The notes under the pieces were generated by a model. That model saw only the letters and a program-made list of their open reading frames with translations. It was not told the origin of the DNA and ran no database searches. A program made the position numbers and the translations under genes. Below, one piece after another: positions 8,328 through 16,480 of a stretch of DNA of 64,000 bases; positions within the stretch are counted from its first letter, which is position 1; each line of letters starts with the position of its first letter. Source of the DNA: JABWAJ01 sp038323375 (GTDB lineage Bacteria; Bacteroidota; Bacteroidia; Chitinophagales; Saprospiraceae); contig JBBQGV010000025.1 of the NCBI GenBank assembly GCA_038323375.1, positions 1 to 64,000 of the forward strand. The letters run 5' to 3'.

Positions 8328-9353
8328 CTACGCATTTTGTAAAGCATTGGTTTGGAGCAGGTTGCAATAATTTTTCAAAAGCCCCCAATAACCCCGCACC
8401 GATTCGAGCAAGTCGGCCCGCTCATGCTGACGTAGTTCCAACAAAGATACTTTAAGCCTGATATTAGCGCGGTATGCTTTAAAAAAAAGAAACAGGAGCT
8501 CGTCTTCTGGCTCGGGGGTGATTTCCCAGACCTGCCGGTATGCGTTTAGAAAATACAGCGCCAGATCGGTATGGCCGCGGGCTTCCAGATCCATACAGAG
8601 AAATGCCAGTTCGCTGAGTACGTCCAGACGCCGGAAATGCGGGTTGAATTCGAGGCAGTCAAAAACAACCGGCTCATTGAGTAAAAAAATATTGCGCGTG
8701 TGCAAATCTCCGTGGCCGTCCACCCAAAAGCCTTTTTCGAACCTCGTTCGCATCCGTGTGGCGTGTGTAGTTAAAAATGCAGAAATTTGTGCCTTCCACA
8801 AGTGGAATTGTTCCTGCGCTTCCAGGCCGAGCCATTGAACCGCGTCCTTTTCTTCGTGGTAAAGGTCTTCAAAGTCCTTCAGGTAGTCGCCGGGGCAATA
8901 GGCATTCGGAGCACGGATGATTGACCGACGGTGAAAAGCGGCCAACTGACTGGCAAGTTCCTCCATCTGTGTTTTCGTTACCTGGTTTTCAGCAAGCAAC
9001 AAGTCCATCTGGCATTGTTCGTCCATTCGATGCATCCACACCGCGTAATCCAGCAAAGGCGGTGCCATGGCACCGATAGCAGGCCGCCCGTCAACTGTGC
9101 CAATGGGCAAAACGCCGAGGTACATGCCAGGTGCCAGCCGGCGGTTAAGCCGCAACTCTTCTCCGCAATAAAACCGCCTTTTTTCAAAGGTGCTGAAGTC
9201 CAAAAAATCGAATTGCACCGGCTTTTTAATTTTGAAGGCATAATCGGGCGTTAAAATCACCCAGGAAATATGGGTCTCCACTATGTGGGCAGGAGCTTTG
9301 GCACCGGAGAACTGTCCGGACAAAAGAATATCGTGGATTTGTTTCGTGTTCAT
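8328..9353 (-). CDS. APH-like phosphotransferase (COG2187 type)
   Basis: A 341-residue protein of the aminoglycoside-phosphotransferase/choline-kinase fold. The N-lobe carries the nucleotide-binding Lys in YAFKIKKPV (about residues 38-46). The catalytic loop is DGHGDLHTRNIFLL (about 215-228) and the metal-binding Asp/Glu pair lies in VFDCLEFNPHFRR. COG2187 proteins are usually fused to a C-terminal P-loop kinase (COG0645). Here the two halves are separate genes in reversed order that overlap by 4 bp, which implies a joint function. The true substrate of this family is not established; antibiotic resistance should not be assumed. Confidence 0.8.
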   Translation of the reverse strand: MNTKQIHDILLSGQFSGAKAPAHIVETHISWVILTPDYAFKIKKPVQFDFLDFSTFEKRRFYCGEELRLNRRLAPGMYLGVLPIGTVDGRPAIGAMAPPLLDYAVWMHRMDEQCQMDLLLAENQVTKTQMEELASQLAAFHRRSIIRAPNAYCPGDYLKDFEDLYHEEKDAVQWLGLEAQEQFHLWKAQISAFLTTHATRMRTRFEKGFWVDGHGDLHTRNIFLLNEPVVFDCLEFNPHFRRLDVLSELAFLCMDLEARGHTDLALYFLNAYRQVWEITPEPEDELLFLFFKAYRANIRLKVSLLELRQHERADLLESVRGYWGLLKNYCNLLQTNALQNA

Positions 9354-9880
9354 GGCGATGCTGATAAAGATAAAGTGTAGTGGTAAATAGCCTGTACCAT
9401 CTCTTCCAAAGACAGTTTATCCGACCAAAGCTCTAAATGGGGTGCGCTGAATGGTTCACTTTGCGCATGCAGCGCTAAAAAGACAGAAAAATCGGCCTCA
9501 CTGTCTGTACGGGGTGTTTCCAACCGTTCCCGGATGCTGTTTTCATCAGCGCGCATTTCCACCCAAAAAAATGGAACGCCGCATGCCCGGGCGACCGATT
9601 CAAAGGCGTTTCGGACGCTTGCACGGATGAACGTACTATCTACAATTGCGTTTTGGCTTGCCAACAGCGCCGTTCGGGCCTTTTCCAACATCGCCTGGTA
9701 TACTTTTTTTTTATCCTCCGGATCAAAGTGTCCGCGCAGGTTCATGGCTTTACGGGTTGAATCGGAACTGATGTGTAAGCCCCCGTAACGCTCAACAAAA
9801 ATCCGAGCTGCCGTACTTTTTCCAGTGCCTGGTAAGCCGGCAATCAACAGGAGATATGGAGAATTTGACGTTTTCACCAT
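9350..9880 (-). CDS. P-loop ATP-binding kinase-like protein (COG0645/zeta-like)
   Basis: A 176-residue nucleotide-kinase-fold protein with Walker A GLPGTGKST near the N-terminus, followed by a DST..R pattern (IVDSTFIR) and an arginine-rich lid (IRERLETPR). The start at 9880 is preferred over an ATG five codons upstream (9895) because homologues start close to the P-loop. A TAAATATTTG sequence immediately upstream resembles a -7 box, so the transcript may be nearly leaderless. Its stop overlaps the start of the APH-like gene by 4 bp, indicating translational coupling. Together they probably form a two-subunit version of the common COG2187-COG0645 fusion. Confidence 0.75.
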   Translation of the reverse strand: MVKTSNSPYLLLIAGLPGTGKSTAARIFVERYGGLHISSDSTRKAMNLRGHFDPEDKKKVYQAMLEKARTALLASQNAIVDSTFIRASVRNAFESVARACGVPFFWVEMRADENSIRERLETPRTDSEADFSVFLALHAQSEPFSAPHLELWSDKLSLEEMVQAIYHYTLSLSASP

Positions 9881-9996
9881 ACAAATATTTAACATTCAAA
9901 CAGATGTACCGATGACCAAAAAGGTGGGAGGCAATGATTTTGATCAATAACAAAGGGACAAAGCTGCCTCAACTTTGCACTACAAAAGCAATTGTT

Positions 9997-10845
9997 ATGA
10001 AAAAGATACTCGTTCCTGTCGATTTTTCCGACGCCTCTCTCAATGCGTTGAATGCGGCCTGCCACTTTGCAGTACGAACCAATGCGAGCCTTTATGTCCT
10101 GCACGTTAATGAGATGGTGCCGTACATCCTATCCGTTCCCCGGTATGATTTCCCTGCGGCAGCAGTCGCCGCCGAACAATACAACAAGGAAGCCGACGAA
10201 CGCATTCAGGCGCTCAAATCAGTGGTGCTGGGCACGGCAGGTTTTGGCAAGCTCAAGGTTGAAGTGGCCGTCAAAGAAGGTTTGATGATTTCTGTTGTCA
10301 AAGAAACAGTCAAAAAAGAGGGTGTTGACCTCCTCGTGATGAGCACTTTGGGCACCAGCGGCTGGAAAGAGGTATTTGTTGGGTCGAACACCGAACGTGT
10401 GATCCGCCATGCATCCTGCGCCGTATTAGTCATTCCGGACGGCATGGATGAACTGAAGATCAAACGGGTTTTGGTGCCTACAACGCTGAAACCAGATCAA
10501 AGAGGGGTATTTGAAACCGTAAAAACCTGGCAGGATTTGCTGGACTTCGATGTACACCTACTTTATGTTAACGACCCGCTCTATGCGCTTGCGCCCGGCG
10601 ATATTGAAATGGCAAAGGATGAACTGGTTGCACAGACCGGATTGCGCAAAGTAACGTTACACCGCTATGGTCAAACGCTTTATGAAGAAGAAGCCATCCT
10701 GCACTATGCTTTTAAAGAAAAAGCCAATCTCATTATGATGGGGACGCACCAGCGTCGCGGGCTTTCCCACCTGCTTTTCGGCAGCATCACGGAAGATACC
10801 GTCAACCACACCCACGTTCCGGTTTTGGCCGTACCGATTGTATAA
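9997..10845 (+). CDS. Tandem universal stress protein (UspA family)
   Basis: A 282-residue protein made of two UspA domains (about 1-148 and 150-282). The first starts MKKILVPVDFSDASLNAL and ends with GSNTERVIRHASCAVLVIP. The second ends MGTHQRRG...FGSITEDTVNHTHVPVLAVP. Both contain the G-2x-G-9x-G(S/N)-type nucleotide-binding pattern, so ATP binding is likely. The start at 9997 is chosen because the open frame upstream encodes no family sequence. It is cytosolic. Its neighbours are a HisKA protein and a receiver-CRP regulator, a grouping typical of redox- or starvation-responsive loci. Confidence 0.9.
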   Translation: MKKILVPVDFSDASLNALNAACHFAVRTNASLYVLHVNEMVPYILSVPRYDFPAAAVAAEQYNKEADERIQALKSVVLGTAGFGKLKVEVAVKEGLMISVVKETVKKEGVDLLVMSTLGTSGWKEVFVGSNTERVIRHASCAVLVIPDGMDELKIKRVLVPTTLKPDQRGVFETVKTWQDLLDFDVHLLYVNDPLYALAPGDIEMAKDELVAQTGLRKVTLHRYGQTLYEEEAILHYAFKEKANLIMMGTHQRRGLSHLLFGSITEDTVNHTHVPVLAVPIV

Positions 10846-11009
10846 AGAGGGGCATCAACGATGTAAATTAATGCGGACATTGACTTTCGTCAAGTGACAA
10901 GCTTTAAAAAGCGGGGATATTTGGCCAACTAATGGGATTTACGGATGTTGATCACGGGGAATTCCTATAATTTGAATGCTTTTAACCGGCAACCTCTGCT
11001 GTATGGACT

Positions 11010-11435
11010 ATGATGACGCATCGAATTTTGATGATTGATAACGACAACGAGGATTATCTGTACTTCAAAGCCTTGTTGGAAAAAATTGAAGGGCAACCCT
11101 TTGCGCTTGATTGGCTGAGTGAATGGGAAGACGTGCAAGATCCTGAAATTTTTCGTCAATACGATGTTATACTTACGGTAAACTTGGGCAAAGATGAAAA
11201 GAAAAAGTCCGGTTTTCTCAGAGACTTAGAGTGGGGTGACATAAAAACCCGCATTTTAAACCTGGCGAGCCACGAGTTTCGTACCCCTTTGACCAGCATT
11301 GCTTCTTCAGCTGATTTGGTGGAATCGTATTTGAACCAGGGCGACTACGATAAGGTAAAAAAACACATCGCACGGATTAAAAAGTCTGTCACTGCAATGG
11401 ATCTGCTCCTAAACCGGGTTCTCGCCAAGGGCTAA
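11010..11435 (+). CDS. HisKA-only phosphotransfer protein (no ATPase domain)
   Basis: A 141-residue protein. The first 60 residues look like a degenerate receiver (ILMIDNDNEDYLYFKALL with no clear phospho-acceptor Asp and no conserved Lys). Residues about 76-138 form a complete HisKA dimerisation domain with the H-box LASHEFRTPLTSIASSADL, phospho-acceptor His88. The chain ends where the HATPase domain should begin, and the 146 bp to the next gene encode nothing like N, G1 or G2 boxes. It may be a phosphotransfer partner for the receiver-CRP protein that follows, or a truncated histidine kinase. The H-box is perfectly preserved. Confidence 0.65.
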   Translation: MMTHRILMIDNDNEDYLYFKALLEKIEGQPFALDWLSEWEDVQDPEIFRQYDVILTVNLGKDEKKKSGFLRDLEWGDIKTRILNLASHEFRTPLTSIASSADLVESYLNQGDYDKVKKHIARIKKSVTAMDLLLNRVLAKG

Positions 11436-11521
11436 GAGCTTGTTCGGGTTGAATTTCATGTCATTGTATCCGCACCTGAGGCAGTTATTCCAAACTGCCG
11501 CCGGTTTTTGCATTTAATCCC

Positions 11522-11529
11522 TATATTTG
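11522..11529 (+). promoter_or_regulatory. -7 box TATATTTG upstream of receiver-CRP gene
   Basis: TATATTTG matches the TAnnTTTG consensus and sits 53 bp before the ATG at 11582. A TTTTTG lies 12 bp upstream, which is too close for a normal -33 box. It suggests that the regulator has its own promoter separate from the HisKA gene. Confidence 0.4.
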
Positions 11530-11581
11530 TAGCGGAACATCAATAGTCCTTACTTCACTAAACAACGTAACACGAGGGTGC

Positions 11582-12622
11582 ATGTATCGAATACTTGTGA
11601 TCGAAGACACCGAAGAACATCGCGAAAACCTTGCCGAAATCCTGACCCTCAACGGGTATGAGGTTGACACTGCTGAAAATGGCAAAGTCGGGGTAGACAA
11701 AGCGCTGAAAGAAAGGCCGGGGCTAATCATTTGCGATGTTATGATGCCGGAATTGGACGGTTTCGGCGTCTTGCAGATTCTGAGCAACAACCACAAAACA
11801 GCAGATGTTCCGTTTCTTTACCTGACTGCCCGGTCAGAAAAAGACGATTTTCGGCGGGGCATGTCTCTGGGCGCCGATGACTACCTCACGAAACCGTACG
11901 ACGTCGCCCTCTTGCTCCAAACCATCGAACGCCGGCTGCTCAAACACGAGCGGCTGCGCCAAGCTTCTATCCAACACGCCCCTTTTGAAGGGTTTGTAAA
12001 CGAAGCCAAAGCGCAGGAATTGCTGCAAAACCTTTCTGCCGACCGCGAGTTGCGGCACTATCAGAAGAAAGACGTGCTGTTTGAAGAAGGCGATTACCCC
12101 CGCTATTTGTACTACATCGAAAAAGGTGCGGTTAAACTGTTCAAAAGCAACGAAGACGGGCGGGAATTCATCGTACATATCGCCAGCCCTGGCGAATATC
12201 TGGGGTATTTATCCCTGCAAAAAAATGATCATTATACCGAAAGCGCTACCGTTATGGAGCCTTCGGACATCCGCCTCATTCCACAGGATGATTTTCACGC
12301 CTTGGTTTATGGCAACCGCGACGTGAATGCCCGGTTTATTAAAATGCTGGCCAACCACGTAGCCGAGCAGGAACAAATGCTGCTCGACCTGGCGTATAAT
12401 TCTGTCCGCAAACGCGTCGCTTCCGCCCTGGTAACCCTCCACAATCAGAGTAACGGCAACAGCATCCACTTCCAGCGCGACGACCTCGCCGCAGTCGTCG
12501 GCACCGCAAAAGAAACCCTCGTGCGCACGCTTTCCAGTTTTAAAACCGAAGGCCTGATTGACATCAATGACGGGCAAATTGTGGTGTTGAAACCGGAAAA
12601 GCTACAGAAGATGCCGAATTAA
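11582..12622 (+). CDS. Response regulator receiver fused to CRP/FNR-type regulator
   Basis: A 346-residue protein with three parts. A receiver domain covers residues 1-120 with phospho-acceptor Asp52 in IICDVMMPE and the conserved Lys in YLTKPYD. A cyclic-nucleotide-binding beta-roll lies at about 145-255 (LFEEGDYPRYLYYIEKGAVKLF). A CRP-type winged helix-turn-helix lies at about 265-340 (DDLAAVVGTAKETLVRTLSSF). Such hybrids couple phosphorelay input to CRP-like promoter control. The nearest possible phosphodonor is the HisKA-only protein upstream, which lacks a kinase domain, so a separate kinase would be needed. No FNR-type cysteine cluster is seen. Confidence 0.9.
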   Translation: MYRILVIEDTEEHRENLAEILTLNGYEVDTAENGKVGVDKALKERPGLIICDVMMPELDGFGVLQILSNNHKTADVPFLYLTARSEKDDFRRGMSLGADDYLTKPYDVALLLQTIERRLLKHERLRQASIQHAPFEGFVNEAKAQELLQNLSADRELRHYQKKDVLFEEGDYPRYLYYIEKGAVKLFKSNEDGREFIVHIASPGEYLGYLSLQKNDHYTESATVMEPSDIRLIPQDDFHALVYGNRDVNARFIKMLANHVAEQEQMLLDLAYNSVRKRVASALVTLHNQSNGNSIHFQRDDLAAVVGTAKETLVRTLSSFKTEGLIDINDGQIVVLKPEKLQKMPN

Positions 12623-12698
12623 GGCATCAAATGCTTTCATAAATAGCGGATGAATATTATATTTGTAAAATAGTTACCCCATTTATTAATATCCCTGA

Positions 12699-13025
12699 AT
12701 GAGGAGCAATATACAAGGAGGTATAGCCCTGATTAGTGGTAGCATTCCGTGGTCAAGTACCCCTGCCATATCTCCTGATTTTCAAAGTGGCATATACACA
12801 GAGTATTGCCGGGATTTTTCCACATTTAGTGTCAATGTCATCATTTTTTGGGCAACAGTTCATACCAACACAGGCGAAGTATTCCAGATAGGTTCTCCTG
12901 TCGAGATTATTGACTGCGATGTTGCGTTAACCATGAGCTCGGATGCTGCACAATTTTGCCCTACCGACAATTCCTCCAATTTTACCACCAATACCGTCCA
13001 CCGGATTTGTTTTAGCAATAAGTGA
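12699..13025 (+). CDS. Small unrecognised protein, possibly 5' part of a decayed surface-protein gene
   Basis: A 108-residue open frame without recognisable domains, signal peptide or lipobox. It is preceded by TATATTTG at 12658, a good -7 box. Its stop codon overlaps the start of the CHU_C remnant in another frame. The Ser/Thr/Asn-rich composition with paired cysteines (YCRDF, FCPTDN) resembles secreted Bacteroidota adhesins, so it may be the damaged upstream part of the same gene. This is weak evidence, and it could equally be a chance frame. Confidence 0.3.
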   Translation: MRSNIQGGIALISGSIPWSSTPAISPDFQSGIYTEYCRDFSTFSVNVIIFWATVHTNTGEVFQIGSPVEIIDCDVALTMSSDAAQFCPTDNSSNFTTNTVHRICFSNK

Positions 13026-13347
13026 TGCCAATAACTTGTCAAGTAGGCAACCCCGACGACACCCCGTTGTACGTGCCCAACGCCTTCAGTCCGAACAGCG
13101 ACGGCATCAACAACGAATTCAAAGTGTATGCCTCCGGCGAAGTTATGGTGCAATCGTTTGAACTCATGGTTTTCGACCGTTGGGGCAATCAGCTTTTTCA
13201 CACCAAAGATGCTGAAACGGCCTGGAATGGCTTGTTCCGGGGGCGTGGGTAGGGCGTTTATACCAGGTAGATGCAGGCTGTGGTGTTTCATTGCGGCAGG
13301 GTGATGGGGGGGTGAAGAGGAAGGGGGATGTGATGCTGGTGCGGTGA
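13022..13347 (+). pseudogene. Gliding-motility CHU_C sorting domain, frameshifted remnant
   Basis: The first frame encodes YVPNAFSPNSDGINNEF...FELMVFDRWGNQLFHT...WNGLFRG, the diagnostic core of the T9SS type B (CHU_C) C-terminal domain. It runs into TAG at about 13252. The end of the domain (GRLYQVDAG..., then KRKGDVMLVR and stop) continues in a different frame to 13347. A shift within the GGGGGCGTGGG tract near 13240-13250 explains this. No complete N-terminal adhesin region is attached, so this is a leftover secretion tail rather than a working gene. Confidence 0.75.
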
Positions 13348-13357
13348 GGAAGTTGCC

Positions 13358-14116
13358 TTAAACTTTAATAAACCGCTCCCCTTTTGTCATGGAAATCCGG
13401 CAGCGTTTCGGCGGATTGGAATCATAAGTATTGCCACACGTGGGGCACACTACATATTCCGAGGATAGGGTATCCACCTGATTGGTTTGAAGGGCTGCCA
13501 GCGCTTTTTCATACAGCAGTTTGTGTTTTTGTTCGGTTCTGTAAGCATATTTCAGACTGGTAACGGCTATTTCGTTTTCTGCTGTATTGGCAGTTGCGAT
13601 GAAATCGGGATACATCGTCGTGATTTCGTAAGATTCCCCTGAAATGGCATCAGCGAGGTTCTCCCGGGTCGTGTTAACGGCGTATTGTGGCTTGATGGCC
13701 GGGATCGTTTCGCCCATTTCTTCAAGCACAGCCCGATGGTTGTTGGCGTGAATGTTCTCCGAAATCGAAGTAGCTTTGAACAACAGCGCGATTTGTGTCC
13801 ATCCTTCTTCCTGCGCTTTTTTAGAATATGCAGCGTATTTGGCGCTCGCAGTGGTTTCGCCAGCATAGGCGGTCAGGAGGTTTTTGATGTTGGCCGTAGC
13901 TGCGTTTTCAGTTCCCTTCATGTTGGATGCTTTTGCAGCGCCCTCGCTTTCATCAGCGTTATATCTTTCTGTGTTGTTGGCTCCTGCCGGTGTTTCCGTC
14001 TGCTTTGCTTCAGGCACCTGCAGAGCCCCATTGTTGTTTGTATCTGAATCACAGGAAGGCAGGAATAACCACATGGCTACTGCCAAAAAAACGGATACTA
14101 AAATGTTCTTTTGCAT
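13358..14116 (-). CDS. Rubrerythrin-family lipoprotein
   Basis: A 252-residue protein with a lipoprotein signal (LFLPSC, acylated Cys near residue 22) and a low-complexity linker. A ferritin-like four-helix domain follows (about 75-205) with Glu and His ligands visible in GETTASAKYAAY, ENIHANNHRAVLEE and TAENEIA. The C-terminal rubredoxin-like segment reads CPTCGNTYDS..PKRCRIS. It keeps the first CxxC pair but has only one cysteine in the second knuckle. An extracytoplasmic, membrane-tethered diiron peroxidase or oxygen-protection protein is inferred. Most rubrerythrins are cytosolic, so the export signal is unusual. Confidence 0.8.
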   Translation of the reverse strand: MQKNILVSVFLAVAMWLFLPSCDSDTNNNGALQVPEAKQTETPAGANNTERYNADESEGAAKASNMKGTENAATANIKNLLTAYAGETTASAKYAAYSKKAQEEGWTQIALLFKATSISENIHANNHRAVLEEMGETIPAIKPQYAVNTTRENLADAISGESYEITTMYPDFIATANTAENEIAVTSLKYAYRTEQKHKLLYEKALAALQTNQVDTLSSEYVVCPTCGNTYDSNPPKRCRISMTKGERFIKV

Positions 14117-14376
14117 TGTCTTATTTTTTTAAAAAGTTTGTTTTGAGGAGGCAAAGATGGTGCCCCGCACCTTAAAGCAGCCTTGGACAATTCTAAAAAT
14201 TGGGTTAAAAGATGCCCAAACCGTTGACCGCATAAAATCAATTATGCTTCCAACCTTCCCCCATACCCGCTCAGCTTACTCCTTTTCCCGCTCACAACCA
14301 TAAAGTTGTATTTGGTAGCGGTGCGCCCCCATATTTGAGGCGTACTCTTTACTTAATCAACTAAAATAAAAAAATC

Positions 14377-15340
14377 ATGACACGCTTCTTGACAACTACC
14401 CTCTTTTTCATCCTCCTGACAACATCAGGAATTTTGGCGAACTGCACCGCGCCCACAGGCTTACAATCGCTCAACAACAGCGACGGTGTTTTATTGAGCT
14501 GGAACACAGCCTCCGGGGCAATATCTTACTGGCTGAAAGTAGAAAACGCCAACAACAACCCACAAGTGTATGAAATCGAAATCCCAGTTAATGCAACATC
14601 TTATCTGGTTAGCAACCTGAATGCAAATGCTTCCTACAAATTTAAAGTCCGCACCAAATGCAGCGACGGTAAATCAGCCTGGACGGAATACGTATCTTTC
14701 CAAACGGCCACTGTCGGCGGCGGAACGGGAGGCGGTAACAACGGGCGGCGGCACCACAGGAGCCTGCACAACACCGGTCAATCTGGAGGTCTCGGAAGTA
14801 ACCACCACCAGCGTAAAACTCAGCTGGAGCCCGGTAGCAGGCGCGTTGCGCTATGAAGTAGAAGTGGAAGACGACGAAAACACCCCTGCCTTTTCCTTTG
14901 ATGCCCTAACAGCCAATACAGCCGTGATGATCATCGGTTTGACACCGGGCGGCAAGTACCAGTTCAAAGTAAAAAGCAAGTGCGGCGGCGGTCAGTCGAG
15001 CGAATATTCTGCCTGGGTTTTGTTCAGCACAGCCCTGCAATTGGCAGCGCCGGCCACCGGTTTGGCAGGTTTGGGATATGAGAACCCTATGCCCGCTTTC
15101 CAGGTGTATCCAAACCCGGCAGCTTCAGCAGTAACCGTGCAATGGAACGAGCCAACAACGGAAATACGCTCGCTAAGTATTGTGAATGCGCAAGGCTGCC
15201 AGATGATGCGCTACAACAACATTGACGGCGCGAATGGCAGAGTAGAGTTGCCGGTTTCCAACCTTGATGCAGGATTATATATGGTGGTGGTGAGCAACGG
15301 CAGGACAACGCAAAGCAAACAACTTGTGATTGTGAAGTGA
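14377..15340 (+). pseudogene. Fibronectin type III protein with T9SS type A tail, one-base frameshift
   Basis: Frame 1 encodes a signal peptide (MTRFLTTTLFFILLTTSGILA) and one FN3 domain (TAPTGLQSL...YKFKVRTKC...YVSFQT). After a Gly-rich linker, the continuation lies in the next frame. It has a second FN3 domain (CTTPVNLEVSEVTT...YQFKVKSKC) and a T9SS type A sorting domain (VYPNPAASAV...GLYMVVVSN...QLVIVK). The two frames join if one G is removed from the GGGCGGCGG tract near 14748. Everything else is intact, so this is either a very recent mutation, phase variation, or a sequencing error. The intact product would be a surface protein of about 320 residues. A terminator at 15369 closes the unit. 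Confidence 0.8.
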
Positions 15341-15368
15341 AGTAGGTGAGCATACCCCCTTTCTCCCG

Positions 15369-15402
15369 GCGCGGTGGTCTCTGATCACCGCGCTGTTTTT
15401 TT
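15369..15402 (+). terminator. Rho-independent terminator
   Basis: GCGCGGTG and CACCGCGC form a perfect 8-bp stem around a 9-nt loop, followed by TGTTTTTTT. It ends the fibronectin-protein unit and overlaps the stop codon of the convergent AraC remnant. Confidence 0.8.
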
Positions 15403-16087
15403 ACCCCACCTGCATCCCCACCCCCTGTTTGTTATATTTATTCCGATACTCAATCGGTGTCAAGCCCGTAATTTTTTTAAAAACATCGCGGAAGGCTTTG
15501 GTGTCGGTGTAGCCCACATCGTACATCACTTCGGAAATATTTTTCCGGCTCGTTTCAAAACTCCTTTTTGCGGCTTCTATTTTTACACGCTGTATGTACT
15601 CAACGATCGTATTGTTGGTGGCTTTTTTGAACCGGCGCTCAAAACTTCTCCTACCCACGACCAACTTGTACGCCAATTGGTTCACCAAAATTTTATCCTG
15701 AAAATTTCGCTCGATATAGTCCTGCGCCATTTTTATGGACTCATCGTCGTGGTCTTTTTGCCCCTGAAACATCACGAACGCCGACTGGCTGCTCCGGTCA
15801 ATGTCAATGGCAAAAAATTTGGAAGCTAAGATTGCGATTTCCCGGTTGGTGTATTTTTCGACAAGGTACAACAGCAGATTCCAGTAGGAATTCGCGCCGC
15901 CGCTCGAATAAATCCCCTGTTCTTCAGTAATAATATTGCCGCCTACCAGGTCTACTTCCGGGAACATATTCCTAAATTCGTTGGCAAATAACCAGTGCGT
16001 AGCGCATTGTTTCCCTTTCAGCAAGCCCGTTGAAGCCAGCAAAAATGCGCCGATGCAAAGGGCGCTAAGGTCTCGCAAAGTCCGCAA
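15401..16087 (-). pseudogene. AraC/GlxA-type regulator, 5'-truncated
   Basis: The frame encodes 228 residues. About residues 10-85 are the second half of a DJ-1/PfpI-like domain, entering at ALCIGAFLLASTGLLKGKQ. A complete AraC-type double helix-turn-helix follows at about 115-220 (DKILVNQLAYKLVVGRRSFERRFKKA, ISEVMYDVGYTDTKAFRDVF). GlxA-type regulators are normally about 320 residues, so roughly the first 100 are missing. The break coincides with a perfect 22-bp inverted repeat (16055-16136), followed by a MITE-like element. The DNA-binding half could still be made from an ATG in the repeat, but promoter and effector-binding residues are gone. Confidence 0.75.
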
Positions 16088-16136
16088 AGTAGGACGCCTC
16101 CCTTAGCGTCCTTGGCGAGACCTTAGCGCCCTTTGC
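16055..16136. repeat. Perfect 22-bp inverted repeat at the break of the AraC gene
   Basis: The arms are 16055-16076 (GCAAAGGGCGCTAAGGTCTC plus GC) and 16115-16136 (its exact reverse complement), separated by 38 bp. The left arm is still read as ALC in the truncated regulator. The loop itself contains GCGTCCTT-type sequence, and an imperfect relative (GGGCGCTAAGGGTACGCC) occurs near 33850. It is a repetitive extragenic hairpin that marks the truncation point. Confidence 0.75.
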
Positions 16137-16183
16137 GGGAAACAATCTTTGCGGGAACGGGAAACAATCTCTCTCAGTGTACT

Positions 16184-16350
16184 AAGGGTCGCTGAAATAA
16201 TAACTGTCCACTTTTCCAGGAGGCCTTTTGCTCCTACTCTGCGTTGGGGAACCACCTCCCTTAGCTATGGCTTAGGTCGGGAACCCCCGCCTTGATTAGA
16301 ATCAAAATGCCTTGCCCGGAGAAAGCGACCCTTATTAATTCAGCGACCCT
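16184..16350 (+). mobile_element. MITE-like element R2, copy A
   Basis: About 167 bp bounded by AGGGTCGCTGAAATAATAA at the left and the inverted TTATTAATTCAGCGACCCT at the right, i.e. about 19-bp terminal inverted repeats with one mismatch. The interior contains GGAACCACCTCCCTTAGC and GGGAACCCCCGCCT arms. A second copy lies reversed at 60285-60449. It has no coding capacity, so any movement would need a transposase elsewhere. Confidence 0.75.
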
Positions 16351-16441
16351 AAAGGAATACTTTACATCATCCGTGAATCCACACTTCCTCTCCGAATTTA
16401 CGTTAAAAAAACAAAAAAAGATATTTTTAAAACAAAGTGTG

Positions 16442-16449
16442 TATGTTTG
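16442..16449 (+). promoter_or_regulatory. -7 box TATGTTTG upstream of SRPBCC gene
   Basis: TATGTTTG is an exact TAnnTTTG match 32 bp before the start codon, in an A/T-rich leader. No -33 TTG is apparent. Confidence 0.4.
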
Positions 16450-16480
16450 TTTACATAAATACAAACAAAAAATTTAAATC

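Noticed and set aside
8328..9353. Aminoglycoside-resistance gene
   Set aside because: The fold matches, but the COG2187 branch next to a P-loop kinase is not a resistance family.
14735..14756. Programmed ribosomal frameshift in the FN3 protein
   Set aside because: There is no slippery heptamer followed by a pseudoknot; the site is a simple GC-rich linker and a one-base insertion explains it.
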